From NCBI GenBank assembly GCA_944325165.1, contig CALUZF010000007.1:1-32564 (forward strand): a stretch of 32,564 nucleotides of DNA. Reading direction: 5' to 3'. The position numbers and the translations under genes are program-made. The notes beneath the pieces are model-generated. The model was not told the DNA's origin and did no database searches. It saw nothing but the letters and a program-made list of their open reading frames with translations. This DNA comes from Candidatus Gastranaerophilales bacterium (GTDB taxonomy: Bacteria > Cyanobacteriota > Vampirovibrionia > Gastranaerophilales > Gastranaerophilaceae). Shown one piece after another: positions 7,789 to 16,633 of the stretch. Position 1 is the stretch's first letter. Each line of letters opens with the position of its first letter.

Positions 7789-7931
7789 AATTAACATAAA
7801 AATTAACATTCCCTTCCTAGGTAATTTATTAAATACACCTTTTAATTAACATTTTATTATGATTGGTGTAAGAAAATTGTTATTTATAATGTTATTTTAT
7901 TATGCTGTAATAATGCTGGCTCTGGGTTTTT

Positions 7932-8852
7932 TTATTTAACCATTCTTGCCCATTTTTGAAAAGCGGAGTAATCTTTTTGCAATTGCGTTGCAAGAACTCT
8001 TATGTTGCCAAAATTTTCTTCATCTCTTAATTTTTTAACAAAAATTACTTTGATAATTTTCCCGTAGAGATTTTCGCTGAATTTATATAAATGTGCTTCT
8101 AAAATTTCATTATTTCCATTGGTTAAAGTAGGCTTTGTTCCCCAAGAAATTAGTGCGGGAATCATTTTAGAATCAACTTGCGCATAGCCAAAATATACTC
8201 CATAAGGCAATTTTACTGTGCTATTTGGCCAAATCAAATTTGCGGTAGGATAGCCTAGGGTTCTTGCTATTTTATTGCCTTTGATAACAGAATTTCTAAC
8301 TGAAAAATATCTTCCTAATAATGCCCTTATAGCGTTTAGATGACCGTGTTGTATTCTTTTTCTTATTTGTGTAGAGCTTACTTCTTCTTTGTTGTTGTAT
8401 TTTTGCTCGGGAATTATTACACATTTATAATTATAATTAGCAGAATATTCTTTTAATAGCTGGGCATTTCCGCTTTTTTCTTTTCCGAATGTGTGGTTGT
8501 ATCCTACTATTATCATTTTTGGTTCAAAATTTTTAATTAAGACGTCTCTTAAATATTCTGTTGCAGATAAATCTTTATATTTTTCAAAGTTTAATTCATA
8601 TAAAAAATCAACTCCAAGAGAATCTAATATAATTTGCCTGTCTTTAAAAGTTTGTATATTTAAAGTGGGTTCATTATTAAAATAATCGGCAGGATTTTTG
8701 TCAAAAGTAACTACGGCGGATTTTATGCCATTTAATTTTGCTTGTTGAACTAATGTGGTTATAATTTTTTTATGTCCAATATGAATGCCGTCAAAATAAC
8801 CTAAGGCAATTGCTATATTTTTATTTTCGGTTATTTCTTGAAAAACTTCCAT
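7932..8852 (-). CDS. ribF: Bifunctional riboflavin kinase / FAD synthetase
   Basis: Makes FMN from riboflavin and FAD from FMN. The N-terminal adenylyltransferase domain has GYFDGIHIGHKK (about 18-29, the GxFDGxHxGH nucleotide motif) and EVSSTQIRKRI (about 159-169). The C-terminal flavokinase domain has GNKIARTLGYPTANL (about 194-208) with the PTAN motif, then LPYGVYFGY. The length of 306 is normal. It begins 3 bases after the rsh stop and is probably cotranscribed with it; AAGG is some 14 bases before the ATG, so the ribosome site is weak and coupling is likely. Confidence 0.95.
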   Translation of the reverse strand: MEVFQEITENKNIAIALGYFDGIHIGHKKIITTLVQQAKLNGIKSAVVTFDKNPADYFNNEPTLNIQTFKDRQIILDSLGVDFLYELNFEKYKDLSATEYLRDVLIKNFEPKMIIVGYNHTFGKEKSGNAQLLKEYSANYNYKCVIIPEQKYNNKEEVSSTQIRKRIQHGHLNAIRALLGRYFSVRNSVIKGNKIARTLGYPTANLIWPNSTVKLPYGVYFGYAQVDSKMIPALISWGTKPTLTNGNNEILEAHLYKFSENLYGKIIKVIFVKKLRDEENFGNIRVLATQLQKDYSAFQKWARMVK

Positions 8853-8855
8853 TTT

Positions 8856-11075
8856 TTATTTTTTATCCTTTTGAACAGGTTTTGGTTTTTTCTTTTTGTT
8901 TTGTTTTGGCTGGTTCAGGTTTTCTTTTTGTTGCAGTCTTCTAACTGAACAAACATCCGGTATGGACTGAATACTTAATATAACTTTTTTTAGAGTTTCA
9001 ATGTTATCTAATTCAATTCCTAAATCGATTATGCCAAATTTTCTGCCTTTTAGGTAAGTATTTGAATATATTATATTAATTCCAAGATCACCCGTTTTTA
9101 ATAATATATCCCTTAACATTCCTACTCTATCTTGGCATTCAATTCTAATATGTGCTAGATATGATGTTTTAGTTGCACCTTCTGCCCAAGAAATATCAAT
9201 CATTCTTTCAGGTTCTATATTATATAGGCATTTACAATCTAGCCTATGAACGCTCACTCCTTTAGAGCGGGTAATGACACCAATTATAGGTTCTCCTGGG
9301 ATTGGCGAACAACATTTTGCTAATGACCACAATAATCCTTCAAGCCCTACAATATCATTTTTTTTGCTTTTTGTTTTCTTTGTTTGCGTTTGAGAAGTAG
9401 CCAGCTCTTCATTTGTTTTTGGTGGTTCATATTTTTTTAGTACATTTACTACTTTATGAATGGTTGTTTCGCCGTAACCAAGCGCTGCAAATAAGTCTTG
9501 AGGGCTTTTATAATTCATTTCCTTTGCAGCTTTGTTTATAATACCGTTTTTGGTGCATTCATCAAAACAAGCTTTTGTAAGTTCAATTTCAAGATTTGTT
9601 TTTCCGATTTGAATATTATCTTCACGATTGAATTTTTTAAACCATTGACGAATTTTTGAGCTTGCATTTTTAGTAACAACAAAATTTAACCAATCGATTT
9701 TTGGCATATATTGTTTTGATGTTAGTATTTCAACAATATCACCGTTTTTTAATTTTGTATCAAGCTGTGCTATTCTGCCGTTAATTAGAGCGCCTACTGT
9801 TTTGTGTCCTACTTCTGTGTGAATTCTGTACGCAAAATCAACAGGAGTTGAGTTTTGTGGTAAATCAAAAACATCACCATTCGGGGTAAATACAAAAATT
9901 TGATTATTGAAAATATCAAGTTTAACGCTTTCGACAAAATCTTGTGCATTAGCTGATTCGTTATCAAGCTCCATTACTTTTCTCATCCAAGAAAACTGCA
10001 TATCTTGCTTATTTGATGCTTTAATTGAGCCTGATTCTTTGTATCTCCAATGCGCAGCGATACCGTATTCTGCTACTTCATGCATTTCTTTTGTTCTGAT
10101 TTGAATTTCAACAGGTTTATTTTTTGTACCTATAACAGAAGTGTGCAATGAGCGGTACATATTGCCTTTTGGCATTGCGATATAGTCTTTAAATCTTCCG
10201 GGGATTGGCTTAAATAATTGGTGAATTATGCCTAAAACTTGGTAACATTCTTTTTCGCTATCTACAATTACTCTTACCGCCGTTATATCATAGAGTTGGT
10301 CAAATGTAACGTTTAAGCGTTTCATTTTATTATAGATAGAATTATAGTGTTTTGCTCTACCTTTTATTTTTGCTTTAATTTTATTTTTTTCAAGTTCTTT
10401 TGAAATAACTTCAATGAGGGCATTTACGGTTGAATCTCTCATTGCTTTTGTTTCTGCGACAAGTTTTGCAATTTCATAGTATTTTTCGGGGTTTAAATAT
10501 CTTAAAGACAAATCTTCAAGTTCTGCTTTTATTTTTCCCATACCTAAGCGATTAGCTAAGGGTGCAAATATATCCATTGTTTCTTGGGCAATTTTTTTTT
10601 GTTTTGCCGTTGTCATATATGCCAGCGTTCTCATGTTATGAAGCCTGTCTGCTAATTTTAAAACGACAACTCTAATGTCTTGTGCCATTGCTATGAGCAT
10701 TCTTCTAAAATTTTCAGCTTGTCGTTCTTCTTTTGATTTGAATTGATATTTGTTTAATTTTGTAACGCCTTGGACAAGATTAACAACATCTTGACCAAAT
10801 TTTTCCTTCATTTCTTCAGCTGTTGTGTCGGTATCTTCCAAAACATCATGTAAAAAAGCTGCGATAATTGTATTTTTATCTAATTTTAAATCTACCAGAA
10901 TTTTTGCAACTTCAAGAGGGTGAATTATGTATGGTTCTTGAGAAATTCTAAATTGACCATCATGTAATTTTTTAGCCCAATTATAGGCAGCTTCTATTTG
11001 CTCAATATCGCTTTGCTGTCTTTTTTGTTTATATAATTCCTCTTTAATCTCTTCAAAAATTTTTTGATATGTCAT
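8856..11075 (-). CDS. spoT: Bifunctional (p)ppGpp synthetase/hydrolase (Rsh, RelA/SpoT family)
   Basis: Stringent-response enzyme of 739 residues that makes and degrades (p)ppGpp. The hydrolase HD domain is intact: AAFLHDVLEDTDTT (HD at 76-77) and LADRLHNMRTL. The synthetase domain has GRAKHYNSIYNKM, YDITAVRVIV, GRFKDYIAMPKGNMYRSLHT and EIQIRTKEMHEVAEYGIAAHW. Then follow TGS (FVFTPNGDVFDLP, HKTVGALINGRI), a Zn-finger-like CCSPIPGEPIIG region, and a C-terminal ACT domain. Both halves keep their key residues, so it is a full Rsh rather than a synthase-only RelA. The lysine-rich tail (about 715-739) is an extension. Only GGTGA precedes the ATG. Divergent from the DUF167 gene. Confidence 0.95.
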   Translation of the reverse strand: MTYQKIFEEIKEELYKQKRQQSDIEQIEAAYNWAKKLHDGQFRISQEPYIIHPLEVAKILVDLKLDKNTIIAAFLHDVLEDTDTTAEEMKEKFGQDVVNLVQGVTKLNKYQFKSKEERQAENFRRMLIAMAQDIRVVVLKLADRLHNMRTLAYMTTAKQKKIAQETMDIFAPLANRLGMGKIKAELEDLSLRYLNPEKYYEIAKLVAETKAMRDSTVNALIEVISKELEKNKIKAKIKGRAKHYNSIYNKMKRLNVTFDQLYDITAVRVIVDSEKECYQVLGIIHQLFKPIPGRFKDYIAMPKGNMYRSLHTSVIGTKNKPVEIQIRTKEMHEVAEYGIAAHWRYKESGSIKASNKQDMQFSWMRKVMELDNESANAQDFVESVKLDIFNNQIFVFTPNGDVFDLPQNSTPVDFAYRIHTEVGHKTVGALINGRIAQLDTKLKNGDIVEILTSKQYMPKIDWLNFVVTKNASSKIRQWFKKFNREDNIQIGKTNLEIELTKACFDECTKNGIINKAAKEMNYKSPQDLFAALGYGETTIHKVVNVLKKYEPPKTNEELATSQTQTKKTKSKKNDIVGLEGLLWSLAKCCSPIPGEPIIGVITRSKGVSVHRLDCKCLYNIEPERMIDISWAEGATKTSYLAHIRIECQDRVGMLRDILLKTGDLGINIIYSNTYLKGRKFGIIDLGIELDNIETLKKVILSIQSIPDVCSVRRLQQKENLNQPKQNKKKKPKPVQKDKK

Positions 11076-11164
11076 AATTCACCAAAATTATATTTATATT
11101 ATACATATTATTGTGTTTTTGAGATATATTATATGTTGTATTTTAGCTAAAAAAAGTTAAGTAA

Positions 11165-11434
11165 ATGCCCAAAAGTATCGAAGAATTAAATGAATTAGTA
11201 AAAAATAATGATGGTTATAGAATTAATGTAAAAGTTGTTGCTAATTCAAAAAGCAATTCAATTGAATTTTTAGATGAGTATATTAAAATCAAAATTACTC
11301 AGCAGGCAATTGAAGGAAAAGCAAATAAGGCCATAATTCAGTATTTATCAGAATTATTAGGTATTTCAAAGACAAAAATTTCTATAGTAAAAGGTGAAAA
11401 ATCTTCCATCAAAATTATTGAAATAAAAAAATGA
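11165..11434 (+). CDS. YggU/DUF167 family protein
   Basis: 89 residues. The family core is clear: RINVKVVANSKSNSIEF, IKIKITQQAIEGKANKAIIQYLSELL, then ISIVKGEKSSIKIIEI. The alpha/beta fold is known from structures, but the biochemical role is not established. No Shine-Dalgarno is visible before ATG 11165. It shares an AT-rich divergent promoter region with rsh. The 102-base gap that follows holds an AT-only inverted repeat and probably the promoter of the cyclic-di-GMP protein. Confidence 0.85.
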   Translation: MPKSIEELNELVKNNDGYRINVKVVANSKSNSIEFLDEYIKIKITQQAIEGKANKAIIQYLSELLGISKTKISIVKGEKSSIKIIEIKK

Positions 11435-11536
11435 TTTACTAAGAAATGTAAAGAAAATTAAAAAATTTATAAAAAAATAGCATTTTTTAATTTCACCGTT
11501 CTTAATTAAATTGTTAAAATCTGAAAGGTTTTATGT

Positions 11537-13375
11537 GTGGACTATAATCAAATAAAAGATAACAACAGCTTTCAAGATTCTAAGAACAGCTTAATAAATA
11601 ATAAGATTTCAAACCCTATCGATACATCAAGAATAATGCCTCTAAATACAAGAACTTCATCGAACAGATTGTATGGCGGATGGTCGAAAAATCTTACAAA
11701 AGTATCTGATATAAATTATCTTGAAATAATAAATGCTATAAATGAAGCTATTTTAAATCAAACAGACACCGTACAATTGTTTTATTCTATTCATAAACAG
11801 GTTTGTTTGAATTTAAATTTAGATTTTTTGGCAGTGGGCGTGTTTAATCATACTTCTAATTATATAAACATTAAATTGGTTGAAAAGACGGGCTCTTCTT
11901 ATAATTCAAAGATATTATTATCTGATGAAGATAATGTTATTGTTAAAGCTTTTAAAACTAAAGAAGCTATTTTTACAACCGATAGCAGTTATTTAAAAAT
12001 GAATTATATTTCAGAAACGCCGACAACGGTTATTCCTTTGGTCGTTTTTGGAGAGTGTCTTGGAGTTATTATATATTCAGATAATAATAATCAATTATTT
12101 GATTTATATAAATTAATTGCAAATTACTATGCTATATTTTATAAAAATAGACAACTTATTGATTTGGTAGATAGAAATACAGATACCGATTCTTTGACAG
12201 GTTTATCAAATCACAAAAAACTTCAAGAAGATTTAGCAAGAGAAATTTCTCTAAGTATCAATTCTAATGCTGCTTTGGCATTTTGTATTTTGGATATTGC
12301 TAATATTTCCGAGATAAATAACGAATTAGGACATGCTAAAGGTGATGAAGTAATTAAAGAAGTTGCACAAAAAATAAAGAAAAATGTTAGAAATACCGAT
12401 ATTTTAGGAAGATATGGCGGAGATGAAATAGCCATTATAATGCCTAATACCACCGAAGTAGAAGCAAAATATGTGTGTGAATTTCTTTTGTATAATTTAG
12501 CTTGCACAATGTTTGATGATTTAGGACAATTAAAATTCTCATGTGGTATTTCAATGTGTCCTGATTCTACAAATAAACAGGAAAAATTGACAATTCTAGC
12601 CGAGCAAGCTTTGTTTATTGCAAAAAGTAAAAGAAATAAAACAGGTCAATCAGAAATTGTATCAACTCTAGATTATAATTTCTGGGATGATGAAGCGCTT
12701 AAATGTTTTGCAAGAGTATTAACTAAAAAACATGCTGCAATTGGTGTTGATATAGAAGAGGAATTAATTAATCAATTCCATGATGAAAATATTGTTTCTA
12801 ATGAACATTTGCTTGACGTTGTTTCATCTTTGGCTAATACAATTGATGCAAAAGATACTTATACAAAAGGTCATTCGGCCGCTGTTTCAAGATATTCTGA
12901 AGCATTAGCCAGAGCAATAAATTTACCTGCAAATGAAGTGGAACGTATAAAATTGGGTGCGCTATTGCATGATATAGGTAAAATCGGTATTCCTGAACAT
13001 GTTTTAAGAAAGCCTACTATGCTTTCTGATGAAGAATGGGCGATTATGAAGCAACACCCTGCAATAGGTGCAGATAAAGTATTGAAACCAAATAAATCGC
13101 TTCACGATTTAATTCCTATGGTGAAATTCCATCATGAACATATTGATGGCACAGGTTATCCTTTCGGCTTGAAAGGAGATGATATACCGCTTTCAGCAAG
13201 AATTGTAGCTATTGCTGATGCTTATCATGCTCTTATTTCTGATAGACCATATAGAAAAGGATTATCTGTAAACAAAGCTTGCGAAATTTTAAAAATGGGC
13301 GCAGGTACTCAATGGGATAAAGAATTAATCCGTCAATTTATTATTATTGCCCCAAGTTTAGCAACTAATATATAG
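11537..13375 (+). CDS. GAF-GGDEF-HD-GYP cyclic-di-GMP signalling protein
   Basis: 612 residues, cytosolic, no membrane segment. A GAF-like sensor spans about 50-200. The GGDEF domain reads RYGGDEIAI (GGDEI at 294-298) and keeps an inhibitory RxxD site (RNTD, 285-288) five residues upstream; the usual DIDxFK is changed to DIANIS, keeping the first Asp only, while guanine-side residues INN and GHAKGDE remain. The HD-GYP domain is complete: GHSAAVSRYSEALAR, LLHDIGKIGIPEHVL (about 478) and HHEHIDGTGYPFGLKGDDIP (about 532), followed by ARIVAIADAYHALISDRPYR. I infer a phosphodiesterase controlled by GAF and by GTP/cyclic-di-GMP binding in GGDEF; residual cyclase activity is possible. It starts at GTG 11537 with AAAGG 8 bases upstream; the nearby ATG at 11533 is out of frame and stops after four codons. 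It abuts the convergent glycosyltransferase gene without a gap. Confidence 0.93.
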   Translation: MDYNQIKDNNSFQDSKNSLINNKISNPIDTSRIMPLNTRTSSNRLYGGWSKNLTKVSDINYLEIINAINEAILNQTDTVQLFYSIHKQVCLNLNLDFLAVGVFNHTSNYINIKLVEKTGSSYNSKILLSDEDNVIVKAFKTKEAIFTTDSSYLKMNYISETPTTVIPLVVFGECLGVIIYSDNNNQLFDLYKLIANYYAIFYKNRQLIDLVDRNTDTDSLTGLSNHKKLQEDLAREISLSINSNAALAFCILDIANISEINNELGHAKGDEVIKEVAQKIKKNVRNTDILGRYGGDEIAIIMPNTTEVEAKYVCEFLLYNLACTMFDDLGQLKFSCGISMCPDSTNKQEKLTILAEQALFIAKSKRNKTGQSEIVSTLDYNFWDDEALKCFARVLTKKHAAIGVDIEEELINQFHDENIVSNEHLLDVVSSLANTIDAKDTYTKGHSAAVSRYSEALARAINLPANEVERIKLGALLHDIGKIGIPEHVLRKPTMLSDEEWAIMKQHPAIGADKVLKPNKSLHDLIPMVKFHHEHIDGTGYPFGLKGDDIPLSARIVAIADAYHALISDRPYRKGLSVNKACEILKMGAGTQWDKELIRQFIIIAPSLATNI

Positions 13376-14110
13376 TTATTTAAATAATTTAGTTTTAATA
13401 CCAATTTTTGCTAAACGGTATAGAATACTTGTTTTTATGACGCCTAAGCCATATTTACAAGAGCGAATAAAATTAATTGAGCTTGCGCCGTTAAAATATT
13501 TAGTCGGACAAGAAATTTCTCCTATTGAATAATTTTTAAAATATACTAAAGCGAGCATTTCATTGTCAAAAACAAAATCGTCACTCATTTTGTCAAATGG
13601 AATATTTTTTAATACTTCTGAGCTAAAGGCCCTATAGCCTGTATGGTATTCTGATAAGTGTTTGTTTAGGAAAAAATTTTGGAATTTTGTAAGAAATCTA
13701 TTTGCAAAATATTTATATTTTGGCATTTTGGAATTTTTAGCAGAACCTACAAGCATTCTTGAAGCAATAGCACAATCATAATTATCGTAAGCTATCATTG
13801 AAGCTAGTGAAGGGATTAACCTTGGGTCATATTGAAAATCAGGATGAAGCATAATTATGATATCGGCATTATTTTTAAGCGCTTCTTTGTAGCAAGTTTT
13901 TTGATTTGCGCCGTAGCCAAGATTTTTTTTGTGTTCAATTGTTTTTATATTTAGCGATTTTGCGATTTCAACGGTTTTATCTTTTGAATAATCATCAACA
14001 AGAATTATTTCATCAGCTATATCTTTTGGAATAGCTTCAAATGTTTCTTTTAAAGTAGCCTGCGCATTATACGCAGGCATTACTATTGTTATTTTTTTAT
14101 TATTTATCAA
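13376..14110 (-). CDS. Family 2 glycosyltransferase (dolichol-phosphate mannosyltransferase-like)
   Basis: GT-A fold sugar transferase of 244 residues. TIVMPAYNAQATL (about 8-20) and IILVDDYSKDKT form the nucleotide-sugar site; HPDFQYDPRLIP holds the usual acidic metal motif region; HTGYRAFSSEVL and DFVFDNEML are typical acceptor-side motifs. The C-terminus is short and has no clear membrane domain, so it may act on a lipid-linked sugar at the membrane face. It starts at TTG 14110, with AAGG 7 bases upstream inside the end of aspS, two bases after that stop, so coupling is likely. Confidence 0.88.
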   Translation of the reverse strand: MINNKKITIVMPAYNAQATLKETFEAIPKDIADEIILVDDYSKDKTVEIAKSLNIKTIEHKKNLGYGANQKTCYKEALKNNADIIIMLHPDFQYDPRLIPSLASMIAYDNYDCAIASRMLVGSAKNSKMPKYKYFANRFLTKFQNFFLNKHLSEYHTGYRAFSSEVLKNIPFDKMSDDFVFDNEMLALVYFKNYSIGEISCPTKYFNGASSINFIRSCKYGLGVIKTSILYRLAKIGIKTKLFK

Positions 14111-14112
14111 TT

Positions 14113-15888
14113 TTAAGCCTTAGGTACATTTCTTAATCTTAAGTGTAGTTCTCTAAGCTGTTCTTCTGAAGCTAAAGAAGGTGCATTTGTCATTAAATCT
14201 TTTGCTGCAGAGTTTTTCGGGAACGCTATAACTTCTCTGATTGAATTTGCCCTTAATAATAGCGCAACAAGTCTATCTAAGCCGATAGCCAAACCGCCAT
14301 GAGGAGGAGTTCCGTATTTGAATGCGTCAATCATAAATTCAAATTTTTCTTTTATGTCTTCTGGGGTTAAGCCAAGTGCATTAAAGACTTTTCTTTGAAT
14401 TTCTGCGTCGTGGATTCTTATTGAACCGCCGCCAAGCTCGTTTCCGTTATATACGATATCGTAAGCTATTGATTTTACGTTGCCTTTATCGTTTTCAAGT
14501 TTGTCGATATCTTCTAGGGCAGGCATTGTGAATGGATGGTGAACTGATTTAAATGAACCATCTTCTAGCGATTGTTCAAATAATGGGAAATCTACAACCC
14601 ATAATAAATCATGTTTTGATTCGTCAATCATATTTAATTTTTGACCAAAATATAATCTGAATCTTCCTAAAACATCGAATACAATTTGCGGATGATCAGC
14701 AACAAAGAAAACTATATCGCCATTTTGAGCTTGTGCTCTTGTTTGAATTTCTTTGATTTGGTCTTCATTTAAGAATTTTAAAACAGGAGATTTCACTTCG
14801 CCGTTTTCCATATATGTAATCCAAGCAAGACCTTTTGCACCGAATGAAATTGCAAGATTTCTTACATCATCCATTTCTTTTCTTGAATATCCGGCAATAC
14901 CTGGGATTTTGATGGCTCTTACTGTTCCGCCGTTATTAATAACAGCTTTGAATGCTTCAAATGTTGATGCTTGCATAATATCTGTTACATCAAAAAGCTC
15001 TAATCCAAAGCGTGTGTCTGGTTTATCAGAACCGTATTTATCCATTGCTTCTTTGTATGTAATTCTTTTAAATGGAGCTTTAACTTCAACTCCTGCTGCT
15101 TTGAAGGCGTGTTCAATTAAGCCTTCTGTCATTTTAATAACATCATCTTGATTAACAAAAGACATTTCCATATCAACTTGAGTGAATTCTGGTTGTCTAT
15201 CTGCTCTTAAATCTTCATCTCTGAAGCATTTTGCAATTTGGTAATATTTTTCAAAACCGGCAACCATCAACAATTGTTTGAAAATTTGAGGAGATTGAGG
15301 TAGTGCATAGAATTTTCCATCGTGTATTCTTGATGGAACTAAATAATCACGAGCGCCTTCTGGTGTTGCTTTGATTAAAATCGGAGTTTCGACTTCCATA
15401 AAATCTAAACTATTTAAGTAGTTGCGAATTGCTTTAACGATATTATGGCGAAGTTGGAAGTTTTGCATCATTTTTTCACGACGCAAATCTAAATAACGAT
15501 ATTTTAAGCGAACATCTTCTGAGACATTATTATCGTCAAGAACAAATGGAAGAGTTTGAGCGCTTGATAAAACAGTAACCTTGCTTGGATACATTTCAAT
15601 TGTACCTGTTTTAAGTTTTTCATTAACTGTTTCATCCGGTCTTTTTGAAATTTTACCTTCCGCTTGGATAACATATTCTGGTTTGATTTTTGATAAAACA
15701 GCATGAACTTCGGGGTTAACTTGAGGGTCTGCTACAAGTTGAAACAGGCCTGTTTTATCTCTTAATTCAACGAAAATTATACCGCCAAGGTCGCGAATTG
15801 TGCTTGCCCAGCCTGCTAGGGTTGTTTCTTTACCGATATCATTTTCTGTTAAATAGGTACAACTTTGTTTTTTATATGTTAATTCCAT
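14113..15888 (-). CDS. aspS: Aspartyl-tRNA synthetase
   Basis: Class IIb synthetase, 591 residues, the bacterial-type length. OB-fold anticodon domain at the N-terminus, motif 2 as FRDEDLRADRQPEFTQVDME, bacterial GAD insertion in the middle, and motif 3 GLAIGLDRLVALL near the C-terminus. The frame is open back to 15951, but ATG 15888 has AGGAAG upstream and gives the standard N-terminus, and a promoter lies at 15923-15951. Whether it also charges tRNA-Asn (non-discriminating) cannot be told; no gatCAB is in the window. The glycosyltransferase follows at two bases. Confidence 0.97.
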   Translation of the reverse strand: MELTYKKQSCTYLTENDIGKETTLAGWASTIRDLGGIIFVELRDKTGLFQLVADPQVNPEVHAVLSKIKPEYVIQAEGKISKRPDETVNEKLKTGTIEMYPSKVTVLSSAQTLPFVLDDNNVSEDVRLKYRYLDLRREKMMQNFQLRHNIVKAIRNYLNSLDFMEVETPILIKATPEGARDYLVPSRIHDGKFYALPQSPQIFKQLLMVAGFEKYYQIAKCFRDEDLRADRQPEFTQVDMEMSFVNQDDVIKMTEGLIEHAFKAAGVEVKAPFKRITYKEAMDKYGSDKPDTRFGLELFDVTDIMQASTFEAFKAVINNGGTVRAIKIPGIAGYSRKEMDDVRNLAISFGAKGLAWITYMENGEVKSPVLKFLNEDQIKEIQTRAQAQNGDIVFFVADHPQIVFDVLGRFRLYFGQKLNMIDESKHDLLWVVDFPLFEQSLEDGSFKSVHHPFTMPALEDIDKLENDKGNVKSIAYDIVYNGNELGGGSIRIHDAEIQRKVFNALGLTPEDIKEKFEFMIDAFKYGTPPHGGLAIGLDRLVALLLRANSIREVIAFPKNSAAKDLMTNAPSLASEEQLRELHLRLRNVPKA

Positions 15889-15911
15889 ATTCTTCCTCTC
15901 GATTTTAGTTC

Positions 15912-15951
15912 TCGCAAGGAAAATTATAAAATAAACATAATGTTTTACCAA
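15912..15951 (-). promoter_or_regulatory. aspS: aspS promoter with shared element
   Basis: On the minus strand TTGGTA (15951-15946), 17-base spacer, TATAAT (15928-15923); the expected start is near 15916, giving a leader of about 28 bases with an AGGAAG ribosome site. The spacer contains AACAT-A-ATGTT (15934-15944), an inverted repeat, and TCGCAAGGAAAAT (15912-15924) overlaps the -10 and start. Both are repeated at 7736-7766. Confidence 0.75.
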
Positions 15952-15959
15952 ATTATTTA

Positions 15960-16622
15960 TTAAAATGTGTATTCTTTTTTACAATTTGTGCCTTTTGAAT
16001 TTGATACATGGTCAATTTTATAGAATTTAGGTTCACCTTTTTCGTAACCTATAAATTCTCTTGTTTTTATATCAAATAAGCCTTCTTTTACGCCTTTTTT
16101 AACTTCTATATAACTTTCATCATAGTTAAAGAAAGTTGTTTGATTGTATCCTTTTTTCTTATGTTTTGAATGAGCGTTAATTTTTTGCTCTGATGTTTTT
16201 ATCTTATATATTTCACCTGTTTCTTCAACAAAAGTTGTTTCTCTTAGAACTTTGCCTTTTTTATCACATTCATACATTATTCCTCTGCCTAAAGGATCTG
16301 ATTCAAAATCAAATGTAATAAAGCCTTCGTGGCTTTCTAGGTCTGTGTAGTTTCTGTTTGCTGCAACTTCGATTATGCTTGAAACTTCATTTCTTTCCAT
16401 AATCGCTTCGCATAGAACATATTTTGCTCTGTCATATTCTTCAGAGTGTTTGCTCATTTTTACGGCTTGAGATGGTTGTAGCGTTTTTACAAATTTATCT
16501 TCAGCATCTAAGTCATAATCAACAAAAGTTGAGCTATCGTATCTTTTTTGTTGTATTCTTTCTGGTTGGGCTGTATCTGTGTTTCCTTGCCAAGAGTTTG
16601 GTTTAAAGTTAATGATTGTCAT
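15960..16622 (-). CDS. Unrecognised soluble protein, partner of the 16634-17737 gene
   Basis: 220 residues, no family recognised, no membrane segment or signal peptide. The C-terminal half alternates short charged strands with turns (YECDKKGKVLRETTFVEETG, TTFFNYDESYIEVKKGV, GLFDIKTREFIGYEKGEPKFY), a pattern like short beta repeats. LRETTFVEET resembles LRETFFSET in the upstream protein, so the two may share a repeat. AAAGGA lies 5 bases before the ATG. It begins 11 bases after the upstream stop, probably one operon; no terminator is seen before the aspS promoter. Confidence 0.75.
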   Translation of the reverse strand: MTIINFKPNSWQGNTDTAQPERIQQKRYDSSTFVDYDLDAEDKFVKTLQPSQAVKMSKHSEEYDRAKYVLCEAIMERNEVSSIIEVAANRNYTDLESHEGFITFDFESDPLGRGIMYECDKKGKVLRETTFVEETGEIYKIKTSEQKINAHSKHKKKGYNQTTFFNYDESYIEVKKGVKEGLFDIKTREFIGYEKGEPKFYKIDHVSNSKGTNCKKEYTF

Positions 16623-16633
16623 ATTTGTCCTTT

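Noticed and set aside
7790-7856. Three AATTAACAT words in the gap downstream of ribF
   Set aside because: Single TTAACA words are common in DNA this AT-rich, and the spacing here is irregular (12 and then over 40 bases).
11455-11493. 12-base perfect inverted repeat after the DUF167 gene
   Set aside because: Made only of A and T with a 15-base loop; expected by chance and too weak for a convincing terminator.
14753-15151. 132-codon plus-strand frame inside aspS
   Set aside because: Antisense to a conserved synthetase, with no ribosome site.
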